The translations under genes and the position numbers were made by a program. DNA of 64,000 bases from Allolobophora icterica. Lineage: Eukaryota; Annelida; Clitellata; Crassiclitellata; Lumbricidae. Position 1 is the first letter of the stretch; each line of letters opens with the position of its first letter. This document shows, in pieces, positions 30,001-45,000 of the stretch. The notes under the pieces were generated by a model that was given only the letters and a program-made list of their open reading frames with translations, did no database searches and had not been told where the DNA came from. The stretch spans positions 1 through 64,000 of the forward strand of contig CAUVYU010000004.1 of the NCBI GenBank assembly GCA_963556255.1. Reading direction: 5' to 3'.

Positions 30001-33000
30001 AGATGTCGATGTTTTCGATGCTATATCGTGGTAGAGTCGTCTTAGTATCCATATCCGTTGAAAAATCGTCTAAATCTGTCGCCGATTTGAAATGAGGGCA
30101 GAAAAGGGCTAAACATGAATAATGGCTGTAGTTTCTTTATTTACGGTGCGAAGTATGGCTTGTAGGTACGCAAAGTTCCGGATTTTTCGGCCCCTACACG
30201 AATCTGTAACTTAAAATGGAATCGGAGCGATTCGGTTTTGGGTCGCAGGCTCGAGCATATTTCCTACCTTTTAAGCAGGGATTATGCCATGGCTCTGCGC
30301 ATTTTTTTCGTAGGAAGTGATGCCCTGAGGTGATTTAAGTGAAAAAAAAGTCTTGATGAGACTTCAGTCATCAATGACGGTGGGTTTTGTGAAGAAACTT
30401 AAAATGGCCACAGTAGGAAATCGAATGGGAACTAGTTGAGTTCTCGACGTCATATCCTGGCAAATGATGCTAGGTTTTCATATCTGTGCTTGAAAAGTCT
30501 ACATCTGCGAAACTGCCAAAACGCGGCCACGGGAGGCGAAAAGTTGAAATTGGACAGTTTCAACAGTGGACAGTTTGAATTGGTATGAGTAGATGTCGAT
30601 GTTTTCGATGCTATATCGTGGTAGAGTCGTCTTAGTATCCATATCCGTTGAAAAATCGTCTAAATCTGTCGCCGATTTGAAATGAGGGCAGAAAAGGGCT
30701 AAACATGAATAATGGCTGTAGTTTCTTTATTTACGGTGCGAAGTATGGCTTGTAGGTACGCAAAGTTCCGGATTTTTCGGCCCCTACACGAATCTGTAAC
30801 TTAAAATGGAATCGGAGCGATTCGGTTTTGGGTCGCAGGCTCGAGCATATTTCCTACCTTTTAAGCAGGGATTATGCCATGGCTCTGCGCATTTTTTTCG
30901 ATGTCGCAAATTTCGATGTTTCTCGACGGAATATTGTAGGAAGTGATGCCCTGAGGTGATTTAAGTGAAAAAAAAGTCTTGATGAGACTTCAGTCATCAA
31001 TGACGGTGGGTTTTGTGAAGAAACTTAAAATGGCCACAGTAGGAAATCGAATGGGAACTAGTTGAGTTCTCGACGTCATATCCTGGCAAATGATGCTAGG
31101 TTTTCATATCTGTGCTTGAAAAGTCTACATCTGCGAAACTGCCAAAACGCGGCCACGGGAGGCGAAAAGTTGAAATTGGACAGTTTCAACAGTGGACAGT
31201 TTGAATTGGTATGAGTAGATGTCGATGTTTTCGATGCTATATCGTGGTAGAGTCGTCTTAGTATCCATATCCGTTGAAAAATCGTCTAAATCTGTCGCCG
31301 ATTTGAAATGAGGGCAGAAAAGGGCTAAACATGAATAATGGCTGTAGTTTCTTTATTTACGGTGCGAAGTATGGCTTGTAGGTACGCAAAGTTCCGGATT
31401 TTTCGGCCCCTACACGAATCTGTAACTTAAAATGGAATCGGAGCGATTCGGTTTTGGGTCGCAGGCTCGAGCATATTTCCTACCTTTTAAGCAGGGATTA
31501 TGCCATGGCTCTGCGCATTTTTTTCGTAGGAAGTGATGCCCTGAGGTGATTTAAGTGAAAAAAAAGTCTTGATGAGACTTCAGTCATCAATGACGGTGGG
31601 TTTTGTGAAGAAACTTAAAATGGCCACAGTAGGAAATCGAATGGGAACTAGTTGAGTTCTCGACGTCATATCCTGGCAAATGATGCTAGGTTTTCATATC
31701 TGTGCTTGAAAAGTCTACATCTGCGAAACTGCCAAAACGCGGCCACGGGAGGCGAAAAGTTGAAATTGGACAGTTTCAACAGTGGACAGTTTGAATTGGT
31801 ATGAGTAGATGTCGATGTTTTCGATGCTATATCGTGGTAGAGTCGTCTTAGTATCCATATCCGTTGAAAAATCGTCTAAATCTGTCGCCGATTTGAAATG
31901 AGGGCAGAAAAGGGCTAACAATGAATAATGGCTGTAGTTTCTTTATTTACGGTGCGAAGTATGGCTTGTAGGTACGCAAAGTTCCGGATTTTTCGGCCCC
32001 TACACGAATCTGTAACTTAAAATGGAATCGGAGCGATTCGGTTTTGGGTCGCAGGCTCGAGCATATTTCCTACCTTTTAAGCAGGGATTATGCCATGGCT
32101 CTGCGCATTTTTTTCGATGTCGCAAATTTCGATGTTTCTCGACGGAATATTGTAGGAAGTGATGCCCTGAGGTGATTTAAGTGAAAAAAAAGTCTTGATG
32201 AGACTTCAGTCATCAATGACGGTGGGTTTTGTGAAGAAACTTAAAATGGCCACAGTAGGAAATCGAATGGGAACTAGTTGAGTTCTCGACGTCATATCCT
32301 GGCAAATGATGCTAGGTTTTCATATCTGTGCTTGAAAAGTCTACATCTGCGAAACTGCCAAAACGCGGCCACGGGAGGCGAAAAGTTGAAATTGGACAGT
32401 TTCAACAGTGGACAGTTTGAATTGGTATGAGTAGATGTCGATGTTTTCGATGCTATATCGTGGTAGAGTCGTCTTAGTATCCATATCCGTTGAAAAATCG
32501 TCTAAATCTGTCGCCGATTTGAAATGAGGGCAGAAAAGGGCTAAACATGAATAATGGCTGTAGTTTCTTTATTTACGGTGCGAAGTATGGCTTGTAGGTA
32601 CGCAAAGTTCCGGATTTTTCGGCCCCTACACGAATCTGTAACTTAAAATGGAATCGGAGCGATTCGGTTTTGGGTCGCAGGCTCGAGCATGTTTCCTACC
32701 TTTTAAGCAGGGATTATGCCATGGCTCTGCGCATTTTTTTCGATGTCGCAAATTTCGATGTTTCTCGACGGAATATTGTAGGAAGTGATGCCCTGAGGTG
32801 ATTTAAGTGAAAAAAAAGTCTTGATGAGACTTCAGTCATCAATGACGGTGGGTTTTGTGAAGAAACTTAAAATGGCCACAGTAGGAAATCGAATGGGAAC
32901 TAGTTGAGTTCTCGACGTCATATCCTGGCAAATGATGCTAGGTTTTCATATCTGTGCTTGAAAAGTCTACATCTGCGAAACTGCCAAAACGCGGCCACGG

Positions 33001-36000
33001 GAGGCGAAAAGTTGAAATTGGACAGTTTCAACAGTGGACAGTTTGAATTGGTATGAGTAGATGTCGATGTTTTCGATGCTATATCGTGGTAGAGTCGTCT
33101 TAGTATCCATATCCGTTGAAAAATCGTCTAAATCTGTCGCCGATTTGAAATGAGGGCAGAAAAGGGCTAAACATGAATAATGGCTGTAGTTTCTTTATTT
33201 ACGGTGCGAAGTATGGCTTGTAGGTACGCAAAGTTCCGGATTTTTCGGCCCCTACACGAATCTGTAACTTAAAATGGAATCGGAGCGATTCGGTTTTGGG
33301 TCGCAGGCTCGAGCATATTTCCTACCTTTTAAGCAGGGATTATGCCATGGCTCTGCGCATTTTTTTCGATGTCGCAAATTTCGATGTTTCTCGACGGAAT
33401 ATTGTAGGAAGTGATGCCCTGAGGTGATTTAAGTGAAAAAAAAGTCTTGATGAGACTTCAGTCATCAATGACGGTGGGTTTTGTGAAGAAACTTAAAATG
33501 GCCACAGTAGGAAATCGAATGGGAACTAGTTGAGTTCTCGACGTCATATCCTGGCAAATGATGCTAGGTTTTCATATCTGTGCTTGAAAAGTCTACATCT
33601 GCGAAACTGCCAAAACGCGGCCACGGGAGGCGAAAAGTTGAAATTGGACAGTTTCAACAGTGGACAGTTTGAATTGGTATGAGTAGATGTCGATGTTTTC
33701 GATGCTATATCGTGGTAGAGTCGTCTTAGTATCCATATCCGTTGAAAAATCGTCTAAATCTGTCGCCGATTTGAAATGAGGGCAGAAAAGGGCTAAACAT
33801 GAATAATGGCTGTAGTTTCTTTATTTACGGTGCGAAGTATGGCTTGTAGGTACGCAAAGTTCCGGATTTTTCGGCCCCTACACGAATCTGTAACTTAAAA
33901 TGGAATCGGAGCGATTCGGTTTTGGGTCGCAGGCTCGAGCATATTTCCTACCTTTTAAGCAGGGATTATGCCATGGCTCTGCGCATTTTTTTCGATGTCG
34001 CAAATTTCGATGTTTCTCGACGGAATATTGTAGGAAGTGATGCCCTGAGGTGATTTAAGTGAAAAAAAAGTCTTGATGAGACTTCAGTCATCAATGACGG
34101 TGGGTTTTGTGAAGAAACTTAAAATGGCCACAGTAGGAAATCGAATGGGAACTAGTTGAGTTCTCGACGTCATATCCTGGCAAATGATGCTAGGTTTTCA
34201 TATCTGTGCTTGAAAAGTCTACATCTGCGAAACTGCCAAAACGCGGCCACGGGAGGCGAAAAGTTGAAATTGGACAGTTTCAACAGTGGACAGTTTGAAT
34301 TGGTATGAGTAGATGTCGATGTTTTCGATGCTATATCGTGGTAGAGTCGTCTTAGTATCCATATCCGTTGAAAAATCGTCTAAATCTGTCGCCGATTTGA
34401 AATGAGGGCAGAAAAGGGCTAAACATGAATAATGGCTGTAGTTTCTTTATTTACGGTGCGAAGTATGGCTTGTAGGTACGCAAAGTTCCGGATTTTTCGG
34501 CCCCTACACGAATCTGTAACTTAAAATGGAATCGGAGCGATTCGGTTTTGGGTCGCAGGCTCGAGCATATTTCCTACCTTTTAAGCAGGGATTATGCCAT
34601 GGCTCTGCGCATTTTTTTCGATGTCGCAAATTTCGATGTTTCTCGACGGAATATTGTAGGAAGTGATGCCCTGAGGTGATTTAAGTGAAAAAAAAGTCTT
34701 GATGAGACTTCAGTCATCAATGACGGTGGGTTTTGTGAAGAAACTTAAAATGGCCACAGTAGGAAATCGAATGGGAACTAGTTGAGTTCTCGACGTCATA
34801 TCCTGGCAAATGATGCTAGGTTTTCATATCTGTGCTTGAAAAGTCTACATCTGCGAAACTGCCAAAACGCGGCCACGGGAGGCGAAAAGTTGAAATTGGA
34901 CAGTTTCAACAGTGGACAGTTTGAATTGGTATGAGTAGATGTCGATGTTTTCGATGCTATATCGTGGTAGAGTCGTCTTAGTATCCATATCCGTTGAAAA
35001 ATCGTCTAAATCTGTCGCCGATTTGAAATGAGGGCAGAAAAGGGCTAAACATGAATAATGGCTGTAGTTTCTTTATTTACGGTGCGAAGTATGGCTTGTA
35101 GGTACGCAAAGTTCCGGATTTTTCGGCCCCTACACGAATCTGTAACTTAAAATGGAATCGGAGCGATTCGGTTTTGGGTCGCAGGCTCGAGCATATTTCC
35201 TACCTTTTAAGCAGGGATTATGCCATGGCTCTGCGCATTTTTTTCGATGTCGCAAATTTCGATGTTTCTCGACGGAATATTGTAGGAAGTGATGCCCTGA
35301 GGTGATTTAAGTGAAAAAAAAGTCTTGATGAGACTTCAGTCATCAATGACGGTGGGTTTTGTGAAGAAACTTAAAATGGCCACAGTAGGAAATCGAATGG
35401 GAACTAGTTGAGTTCTCGACGTCATATCCTGGCAAATGATGCTAGGTTTTCATATCTGTGCTTGAAAAGTCTACATCTGCGAAACTGCCAAAACGCGGCC
35501 ACGGGAGGCGAAAAGTTGAAATTGGACAGTTTCAACAGTGGACAGTTTGAATTGGTATGAGTAGATGTCGATGTTTTCGATGCTATATCGTGGTAGAGTC
35601 GTCTTAGTATCCATATCCGTTGAAAAATCGTCTAAATCTGTCGCCGATTTGAAATGAGGGCAGAAAAGGGCTAAACATGAATAATGGCTGTAGTTTCTTT
35701 ATTTACGGTGCGAAGTATGGCTTGTAGGTACGCAAAGTTCCGGATTTTTCGGCCCCTACACGAATCTGTAACTTAAAATGGAATCGGAGCGATTCGGTTT
35801 TGGGTCGCAGGCTCGAGCATATTTCCTACCTTTTAAGCAGGGATTATGCCATGGCTCTGCGCATTTTTTTCGATGTCGCAAATTTCGATGTTTCTCGACG
35901 GAATATTGTAGGAAGTGATGCCCTGAGGTGATTTAAGTGAAAAAAAAGTCTTGATGAGACTTCAGTCATCAATGACGGTGGGTTTTGTGAAGAAACTTAA

Positions 36001-39000
36001 AATGGCCACAGTAGGAAATCGAATGGGAACTAGTTGAGTTCTCGACGTCATATCCTGGCAAATGATGCTAGGTTTTCATATCTGTGCTTGAAAAGTCTAC
36101 ATCTGCGAAACTGCCAAAACGCGGCCACGGGAGGCGAAAAGTTGAAATTGGACAGTTTCAACAGTGGACAGTTTGAATTGGTATGAGTAGATGTCGATGT
36201 TTTCGATGCTATATCGTGGTAGAGTCGTCTTAGTATCCATATCCGTTGAAAAATCGTCTAAATCTGTCGCCGATTTGAAATGAGGGCAGAAAAGGGCTAA
36301 ACATGAATAATGGCTGTAGTTTCTTTATTTACGGTGCGAAGTATGGCTTGTAGGTACGCAAAGTTCCGGATTTTTCGGCCCCTACACGAATCTGTAACTT
36401 AAAATGGAATCGGAGCGATTCGGTTTTGGGTCGCAGGCTCGAGCATATTTCCTACCTTTTAAGCAGGGATTATGCCATGGCTCTGCGCATTTTTTTCGTA
36501 GGAAGTGATGCCCTGAGGTGATTTAAGTGAAAAAAAAGTCTTGATGAGACTTCAGTCATCAATGACGGTGGGTTTTGTGAAGAAACTTAAAATGGCCACA
36601 GTAGGAAATCGAATGGGAACTAGTTGAGTTCTCGACGTCATATCCTGGCAAATGATGCTAGGTTTTCATATCTGTGCTTGAAAAGTCTACATCTGCGAAA
36701 CTGCCAAAACGCGGCCACGGGAGGCGAAAAGTTGAAATTGGACAGTTTCAACAGTGGACAGTTTGAATTGGTATGAGTAGATGTCGATGTTTTCGATGCT
36801 ATATCGTGGTAGAGTCGTCTTAGTATCCATATCCGTTGAAAAATCGTCTAAATCTGTCGCCGATTTGAAATGAGGGCAGAAAAGGGCTAAACATGAATAA
36901 TGGCTGTAGTTTCTTTATTTACGGTGCGAAGTATGGCTTGTAGGTACGCAAAGTTCCGGATTTTTCGGCCCCTACACGAATCTGTAACTTAAAATGGAAT
37001 CGGAGCGATTCGGTTTTGGGTCGCAGGCTCGAGCATATTTCCTACCTTTTAAGCAGGGATTATGCCATGGCTCTGCGCATTTTTTTCGATGTCGCAAATT
37101 TCGATGTTTCTCGACGGAATATTGTAGGAAGTGATGCCCTGAGGTGATTTAAGTGAAAAAAAAGTCTTGATGAGACTTCAGTCATCAATGACGGTGGGTT
37201 TTGTGAAGAAACTTAAAATGGCCACAGTAGGAAATCGAATGGGAACTAGTTGAGTTCTCGACGTCATATCCTGGCAAATGATGCTAGGTTTTCATATCTG
37301 TGCTTGAAAAGTCTACATCTGCGAAACTGCCAAAACGCGGCCACGGGAGGCGAAAAGTTGAAATTGGACAGTTTCAACAGTGGACAGTTTGAATTGGTAT
37401 GAGTAGATGTCGATGTTTTCGATGCTATATCGTGGTAGAGTCGTCTTAGTATCCATATCCGTTGAAAAATCGTCTAAATCTGTCGCCGATTTGAAATGAG
37501 GGCAGAAAAGGGCTAAACATGAATAATGGCTGTAGTTTCTTTATTTACGGTGCGAAGTATGGCTTGTAGGTACGCAAAGTTCCGGATTTTTCGGCCCCTA
37601 CACGAATCTGTAACTTAAAATGGAATCGGAGCGATTCGGTTTTGGGTCGCAGGCTCGAGCATATTTCCTACCTTTTAAGCAGGGATTATGCCATGGCTCT
37701 GCGCATTTTTTTCGATGTCGCAAATTTCGATGTTTCTCGACGGAATATTGTAGGAAGTGATGCCCTGAGGTGATTTAAGTGAAAAAAAAGTCTTGATGAG
37801 ACTTCAGTCATCAATGACGGTGGGTTTTGTGAAGAAACTTAAAATGGCCACAGTAGGAAATCGAATGGGAACTAGTTGAGTTCTCGACGTCATATCCTGG
37901 CAAATGATGCTAGGTTTTCATATCTGTGCTTGAAAAGTCTACATCTGCGAAACTGCCAAAACGCGGCCACGGGAGGCGAAAAGTTGAAATTGGACAGTTT
38001 CAACAGTGGACAGTTTGAATTGGTATGAGTAGATGTCGATGTTTTCGATGCTATATCGTGGTAGAGTCGTCTTAGTATCCATATCCGTTGAAAAATCGTC
38101 TAAATCTGTCGCCGATTTGAAATGAGGGCAGAAAAGGGCTAAACATGAATAATGGCTGTAGTTTCTTTATTTACGGTGCGAAGTATGGCTTGTAGGTACG
38201 CAAAGTTCCGGATTTTTCGGCCCCTACACGAATCTGTAACTTAAAATGGAATCGGAGCGATTCGGTTTTGGGTCGCAGGCTCGAGCATATTTCCTACCTT
38301 TTAAGCAGGGATTATGCCATGGCTCTGCGCATTTTTTTCGATGTCGCAAATTTCGATGTTTCTCGACGGAATATTGTAGGAAGTGATGCCCTGAGGTGAT
38401 TTAAGTGAAAAAAAAGTCTTGATGAGACTTCAGTCATCAATGACGGTGGGTTTTGTGAAGAAACTTAAAATGGCCACAGTAGGAAATCGAATGGGAACTA
38501 GTTGAGTTCTCGACGTCATATCCTGGCAAATGATGCTAGGTTTTCATATCTGTGCTTGAAAAGTCTACATCTGCGAAACTGCCAAAACGCGGCCACGGGA
38601 GGCGAAAAGTTGAAATTGGACAGTTTCAACAGTGGACAGTTTGAATTGGTATGAGTAGATGTCGATGTTTTCGATGCTATATCGTGGTAGAGTCGTCTTA
38701 GTATCCATATCCGTTGAAAAATCGTCTAAATCTGTCGCCGATTTGAAATGAGGGCAGAAAAGGGCTAAACATGAATAATGGCTGTAGTTTCTTTATTTAC
38801 GGTGCGAAGTATGGCTTGTAGGTACGCAAAGTTCCGGATTTTTCGGCCCCTACACGAATCTGTAACTTAAAATGGAATCGGAGCGATTCGGTTTTGGGTC
38901 GCAGGCTCGAGCATATTTCCTACCTTTTAAGCAGGGATTATGCCATGGCTCTGCGCATTTTTTTCGTAGGAAGTGATGCCCTGAGGTGATTTAAGTGAAA

Positions 39001-42000
39001 AAAAAGTCTTGATGAGACTTCAGTCATCAATGACGGTGGGTTTTGTGAAGAAACTTAAAATGGCCACAGTAGGAAATCGAATGGGAACTAGTTGAGTTCT
39101 CGACGTCATATCCTGGCAAATGATGCTAGGTTTTCATATCTGTGCTTGAAAAGTCTACATCTGCGAAACTGCCAAAACGCGGCCACGGGAGGCGAAAAGT
39201 TGAAATTGGACAGTTTCAACAGTGGACAGTTTGAATTGGTATGAGTAGATGTCGATGTTTTCGATGCTATATCGTGGTAGAGTCGTCTTAGTATCCATAT
39301 CCGTTGAATAATCGTCTAAATCTGTCGCCGATTTGAAATGAGGGCAGAAAAGGGCTAAACATGAATAATGGCTGTAGTTTCTTTATTTACGGTGCGAAGT
39401 ATGGCTTGTAGGTACGCAAAGTTCCGGATTTTTCGGCCCCTACACGAATCTGTAACTTAAAATGGAATCGGAGCGATTCGGTTTTGGGTCGCAGGCTCGA
39501 GCATATTTCCTACCTTTTAAGCAGGGATTATGCCATGGCTCTGCGCATTTTTTTCGATGTCGCAAATTTCGATGTTTCTCGACGGAATATTGTAGGAAGT
39601 GATGCCCTGAGGTGATTTAAGTGAAAAAAAAGTCTTGATGAGACTTCAGTCATCAATGACGGTGGGTTTTGTGAAGAAACTTAAAATGGCCACAGTAGGA
39701 AATCGAATGGGAACTAGTTGAGTTCTCGACGTCATATCCTGGCAAATGATGCTAGGTTTTCATATCTGTGCTTGAAAAGTCTACATCTGCGAAACTGCCA
39801 AAACGCGGCCACGGGAGGCGAAAAGTTGAAATTGGACAGTTTCAACAGTGGACAGTTTGAATTGGTATGAGTAGATGTCGATGTTTTCGATGCTATATCG
39901 TGGTAGAGTCGTCTTAGTATCCATATCCGTTGAAAAATCGTCTAAATCTGTCGCCGATTTGAAATGAGGGCAGAAAAGGGCTAAACATGAATAATGGCTG
40001 TAGTTTCTTTATTTACGGTGCGAAGTATGGCTTGTAGGTACGCAAAGTTCCGGATTTTTCGGCCCCTACACGAATCTGTAACTTAAAATGGAATCGGAGC
40101 GATTCGGTTTTGGGTCGCAGGCTCGAGCATATTTCCTACCTTTTAAGCAGGGATTATGCCATGGCTCTGCGCATTTTTTTCGATGTCGCAAATTTCGATG
40201 TTTCTCGACGGAATATTGTAGGAAGTGATGCCCTGAGGTGATTTAAGTGAAAAAAAAGTCTTGATGAGACTTCAGTCATCAATGACGGTGGGTTTTGTGA
40301 AGAAACTTAAAATGGCCACAGTAGGAAATCGAATGGGAACTAGTTGAGTTCTCGACGTCATATCCTGGCAAATGATGCTAGGTTTTCATATCTGTGCTTG
40401 AAAAGTCTACATCTGCGAAACTGCCAAAACGCGGCCACGGGAGGCGAAAAGTTGAAATTGGACAGTTTCAACAGTGGACAGTTTGAATTGGTATGAGTAG
40501 ATGTCGATGTTTTCGATGCTATATCGTGGTAGAGTCGTCTTAGTATCCATATCCGTTGAAAAATCGTCTAAATCTGTCGCCGATTTGAAATGAGGGCAGA
40601 AAAGGGCTAAACATGAATAATGGCTGTAGTTTCTTTATTTACGGTGCGAAGTATGGCTTGTAGGTACGCAAAGTTCCGGATTTTTCGGCCCCTACACGAA
40701 TCTGTAACTTAAAATGGAATCGGAGCGATTCGGTTTTGGGTCGCAGGCTCGAGCATATTTCCTACCTTTTAAGCAGGGATTATGCCATGGCTCTGCGCAT
40801 TTTTTTCGATGTCGCAAATTTCGATGTTTCTCGACGGAATATTGTAGGAAGTGATGCCCTGAGGTGATTTAAGTGAAAAAAAAGTCTTGATGAGACTTCA
40901 GTCATCAATGACGGTGGGTTTTGTGAAGAAACTTAAAATGGCCACAGTAGGAAATCGAATGGGAACTAGTTGAGTTCTCGACGTCATATCCTGGCAAATG
41001 ATGCTAGGTTTTCATATCTGTGCTTGAAAAGTCTACATCTGCGAAACTGCCAAAACGCGGCCACGGGAGGCGAAAAGTTGAAATTGGACAGTTTCAACAG
41101 TGGACAGTTTGAATTGGTATGAGTAGATGTCGATGTTTTCGATGCTATATCGTGGTAGAGTCGTCTTAGTATCCATATCCGTTGAAAAATCGTCTAAATC
41201 TGTCGCCGATTTGAAATGAGGGCAGAAAAGGGCTAAACATGAATAATGGCTGTAGTTTCTTTATTTACGGTGCGAAGTATGGCTTGTAGGTACGCAAAGT
41301 TCCGGATTTTTCGGCCCCTACACGAATCTGTAACTTAAAATGGAATCGGAGCGATTCGGTTTTGGGTCGCAGGCTCGAGCATATTTCCTACCTTTTAAGC
41401 AGGGATTATGCCATGGCTCTGCGCATTTTTTTCGATGTCGCAAATTTCGATGTTTCTCGACGGAATATTGTAGGAAGTGATGCCCTGAGGTGATTTAAGT
41501 GAAAAAAAAGTCTTGATGAGACTTCAGTCATCAATGACGGTGGGTTTTGTGAAGAAACTTAAAATGGCCACAGTAGGAAATCGAATGGGAACTAGTTGAG
41601 TTCTCGACGTCATATCCTGGCAAATGATGCTAGGTTTTCATATCTGTGCTTGAAAAGTCTACATCTGCGAAACTGCCAAAACGCGGCCACGGGAGGCGAA
41701 AAGTTGAAATTGGACAGTTTCAACAGTGGACAGTTTGAATTGGTATGAGTAGATGTCGATGTTTTCGATGCTATATCGTGGTAGAGTCGTCTTAGTATCC
41801 ATATCCGTTGAAAAATCGTCTAAATCTGTCGCCGATTTGAAATGAGGGCAGAAAAGGGCTAAACATGAATAATGGCTGTAGTTTCTTTATTTACGGTGCG
41901 AAGTATGGCTTGTAGGTACGCAAAGTTCCGGATTTTTCGGCCCCTACACGAATCTGTAACTTAAAATGGAATCGGAGCGATTCGGTTTTGGGTCGCAGGC

Positions 42001-45000
42001 TCGAGCATATTTCCTACCTTTTAAGCAGGGATTATGCCATGGCTCTGCGCATTTTTTTCGATGTCGCAAATTTCGATGTTTCTCGACGGAATATTGTAGG
42101 AAGTGATGCCCTGAGGTGATTTAAGTGAAAAAAAAGTCTTGATGAGACTTCAGTCATCAATGACGGTGGGTTTTGTGAAGAAACTTAAAATGGCCACAGT
42201 AGGAAATCGAATGGGAACTAGTTGAGTTCTCGACGTCATATCCTGGCAAATGATGCTAGGTTTTCATATCTGTGCTTGAAAAGTCTACATCTGCGAAACT
42301 GCCAAAACGCGGCCACGGGAGGCGAAAAGTTGAAATTGGACAGTTTCAACAGTGGACAGTTTGAATTGGTATGAGTAGATGTCGATGTTTTCGATGCTAT
42401 ATCGTGGTAGAGTCGTCTTAGTATCCATATCCGTTGAAAAATCGTCTAAATCTGTCGCCGATTTGAAATGAGGGCAGAAAAGGGCTAAACATGAATAATG
42501 GCTGTAGTTTCTTTATTTACGGTGCGAAGTATGGCTTGTAGGTACGCAAAGTTCCGGATTTTTCGGCCCCTACACGAATCTGTAACTTAAAATGGAATCG
42601 GAGCGATTCGGTTTTGGGTCGCAGGCTCGAGCATATTTCCTACCTTTTAAGCAGGGATTATGCCATGGCTCTGCGCATTTTTTTCGTAGGAAGTGATGCC
42701 CTGAGGTGATTTAAGTGAAAAAAAAGTCTTGATGAGACTTCAGTCATCAATGACGGTGGGTTTTGTGAAGAAACTTAAAATGGCCACAGTAGGAAATCGA
42801 ATGGGAACTAGTTGAGTTCTCGACGTCATATCCTGGCAAATGATGCTAGGTTTTCATATCTGTGCTTGAAAAGTCTACATCTGCGAAACTGCCAAAACGC
42901 GGCCACGGGAGGCGAAAAGTTGAAATTGGACAGTTTCAACAGTGGACAGTTTGAATTGGTATGAGTAGATGTCGATGTTTTCGATGCTATATCGTGGTAG
43001 AGTCGTCTTAGTATCCATATCCGTTGAAAAATCGTCTAAATCTGTCGCCGATTTGAAATGAGGGCAGAAAAGGGCTAAACATGAATAATGGCTGTAGTTT
43101 CTTTATTTACGGTGCGAAGTATGGCTTGTAGGTACGCAAAGTTCCGGATTTTTCGGCCCCTACACGAATCTGTAACTTAAAATGGAATCGGAGCGATTCG
43201 GTTTTGGGTCGCAGGCTCGAGCATATTTCCTACCTTTTAAGCAGGGATTATGCCATGGCTCTGCGCATTTTTTTCGATGTCGCAAATTTCGATGTTTCTC
43301 GACGGAATATTGTAGGAAGTGATGCCCTGAGGTGATTTAAGTGAAAAAAAAGTCTTGATGAGACTTCAGTCATCAATGACGGTGGGTTTTGTGAAGAAAC
43401 TTAAAATGGCCACAGTAGGAAATCGAATGGGAACTAGTTGAGTTCTCGACGTCATATCCTGGCAAATGATGCTAGGTTTTCATATCTGTGCTTGAAAAGT
43501 CTACATCTGCGAAACTGCCAAAACGCGGCCACGGGAGGCGAAAAGTTGAAATTGGACAGTTTCAACAGTGGACAGTTTGAATTGGTATGAGTAGATGTCG
43601 ATGTTTTCGATGCTATATCGTGGTAGAGTCGTCTTAGTATCCATATCCGTTGAAAAATCGTCTAAATCTGTCGCCGATTTGAAATGAGGGCAGAAAAGGG
43701 CTAAACATGAATAATGGCTGTAGTTTCTTTATTTACGGTGCGAAGTATGGCTTGTAGGTACGCAAAGTTCCGGATTTTTCGGCCCCTACACGAATCTGTA
43801 ACTTAAAATGGAATCGGAGCGATTCGGTTTTGGGTCGCAGGCTCGAGCATATTTCCTACCTTTTAAGCAGGGATTATGCCATGGCTCTGCGCATTTTTTT
43901 CGATGTCGCAAATTTCGATGTTTCTCGACGGAATATTGTAGGAAGTGATGCCCTGAGGTGATTTAAGTGAAAAAAAAGTCTTGATGAGACTTCAGTCATC
44001 AATGACGGTGGGTTTTGTGAAGAAACTTAAAATGGCCACAGTAGGAAATCGAATGGGAACTAGTTGAGTTCTCGACGTCATATCCTGGCAAATGATGCTA
44101 GGTTTTCATATCTGTGCTTGAAAAGTCTACATCTGCGAAACTGCCAAAACGCGGCCACGGGAGGCGAAAAGTTGAAATTGGACAGTTTCAACAGTGGACA
44201 GTTTGAATTGGTATGAGTAGATGTCGATGTTTTCGATGCTATATCGTGGTAGAGTCGTCTTAGTATCCATATCCGTTGAAAAATCGTCTAAATCTGTCGC
44301 CGATTTGAAATGAGGGCAGAAAAGGGCTAAACATGAATAATGGCTGTAGTTTCTTTATTTACGGTGCGAAGTATGGCTTGTAGGTACGCAAAGTTCCGGA
44401 TTTTTCGGCCCCTACACGAATCTGTAACTTAAAATGGAATCGGAGCGATTCGGTTTTGGGTCGCAGGCTCGAGCATATTTCCTACCTTTTAAGCAGGGAT
44501 TATGCCATGGCTCTGCGCATTTTTTTCGATGTCGCAAATTTCGATGTTTCTCGACGGAATATTGTAGGAAGTGATGCCCTGAGGTGATTTAAGTGAAAAA
44601 AAAGTCTTGATGAGACTTCAGTCATCAATGACGGTGGGTTTTGTGAAGAAACTTAAAATGGCCACAGTAGGAAATCGAATGGGAACTAGTTGAGTTCTCG
44701 ACGTCATATCCTGGCAAATGATGCTAGGTTTTCATATCTGTGCTTGAAAAGTCTACATCTGCGAAACTGCCAAAACGCGGCCACGGGAGGCGAAAAGTTG
44801 AAATTGGACAGTTTCAACAGTGGACAGTTTGAATTGGTATGAGTAGATGTCGATGTTTTCGATGCTATATCGTGGTAGAGTCGTCTTAGTATCCATATCC
44901 GTTGAAAAATCGTCTAAATCTGTCGCCGATTTGAAATGAGGGCAGAAAAGGGCTAAACATGAATAATGGCTGTAGTTTCTTTATTTACGGTGCGAAGTAT

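Noticed and set aside
31715..31921. 68-codon minus-strand frame within one satellite monomer
   Set aside because: The same frame is open in all monomers. Only a local base swap at 31918-31920 gives this unit an apparent (TTG) start. Not a gene.
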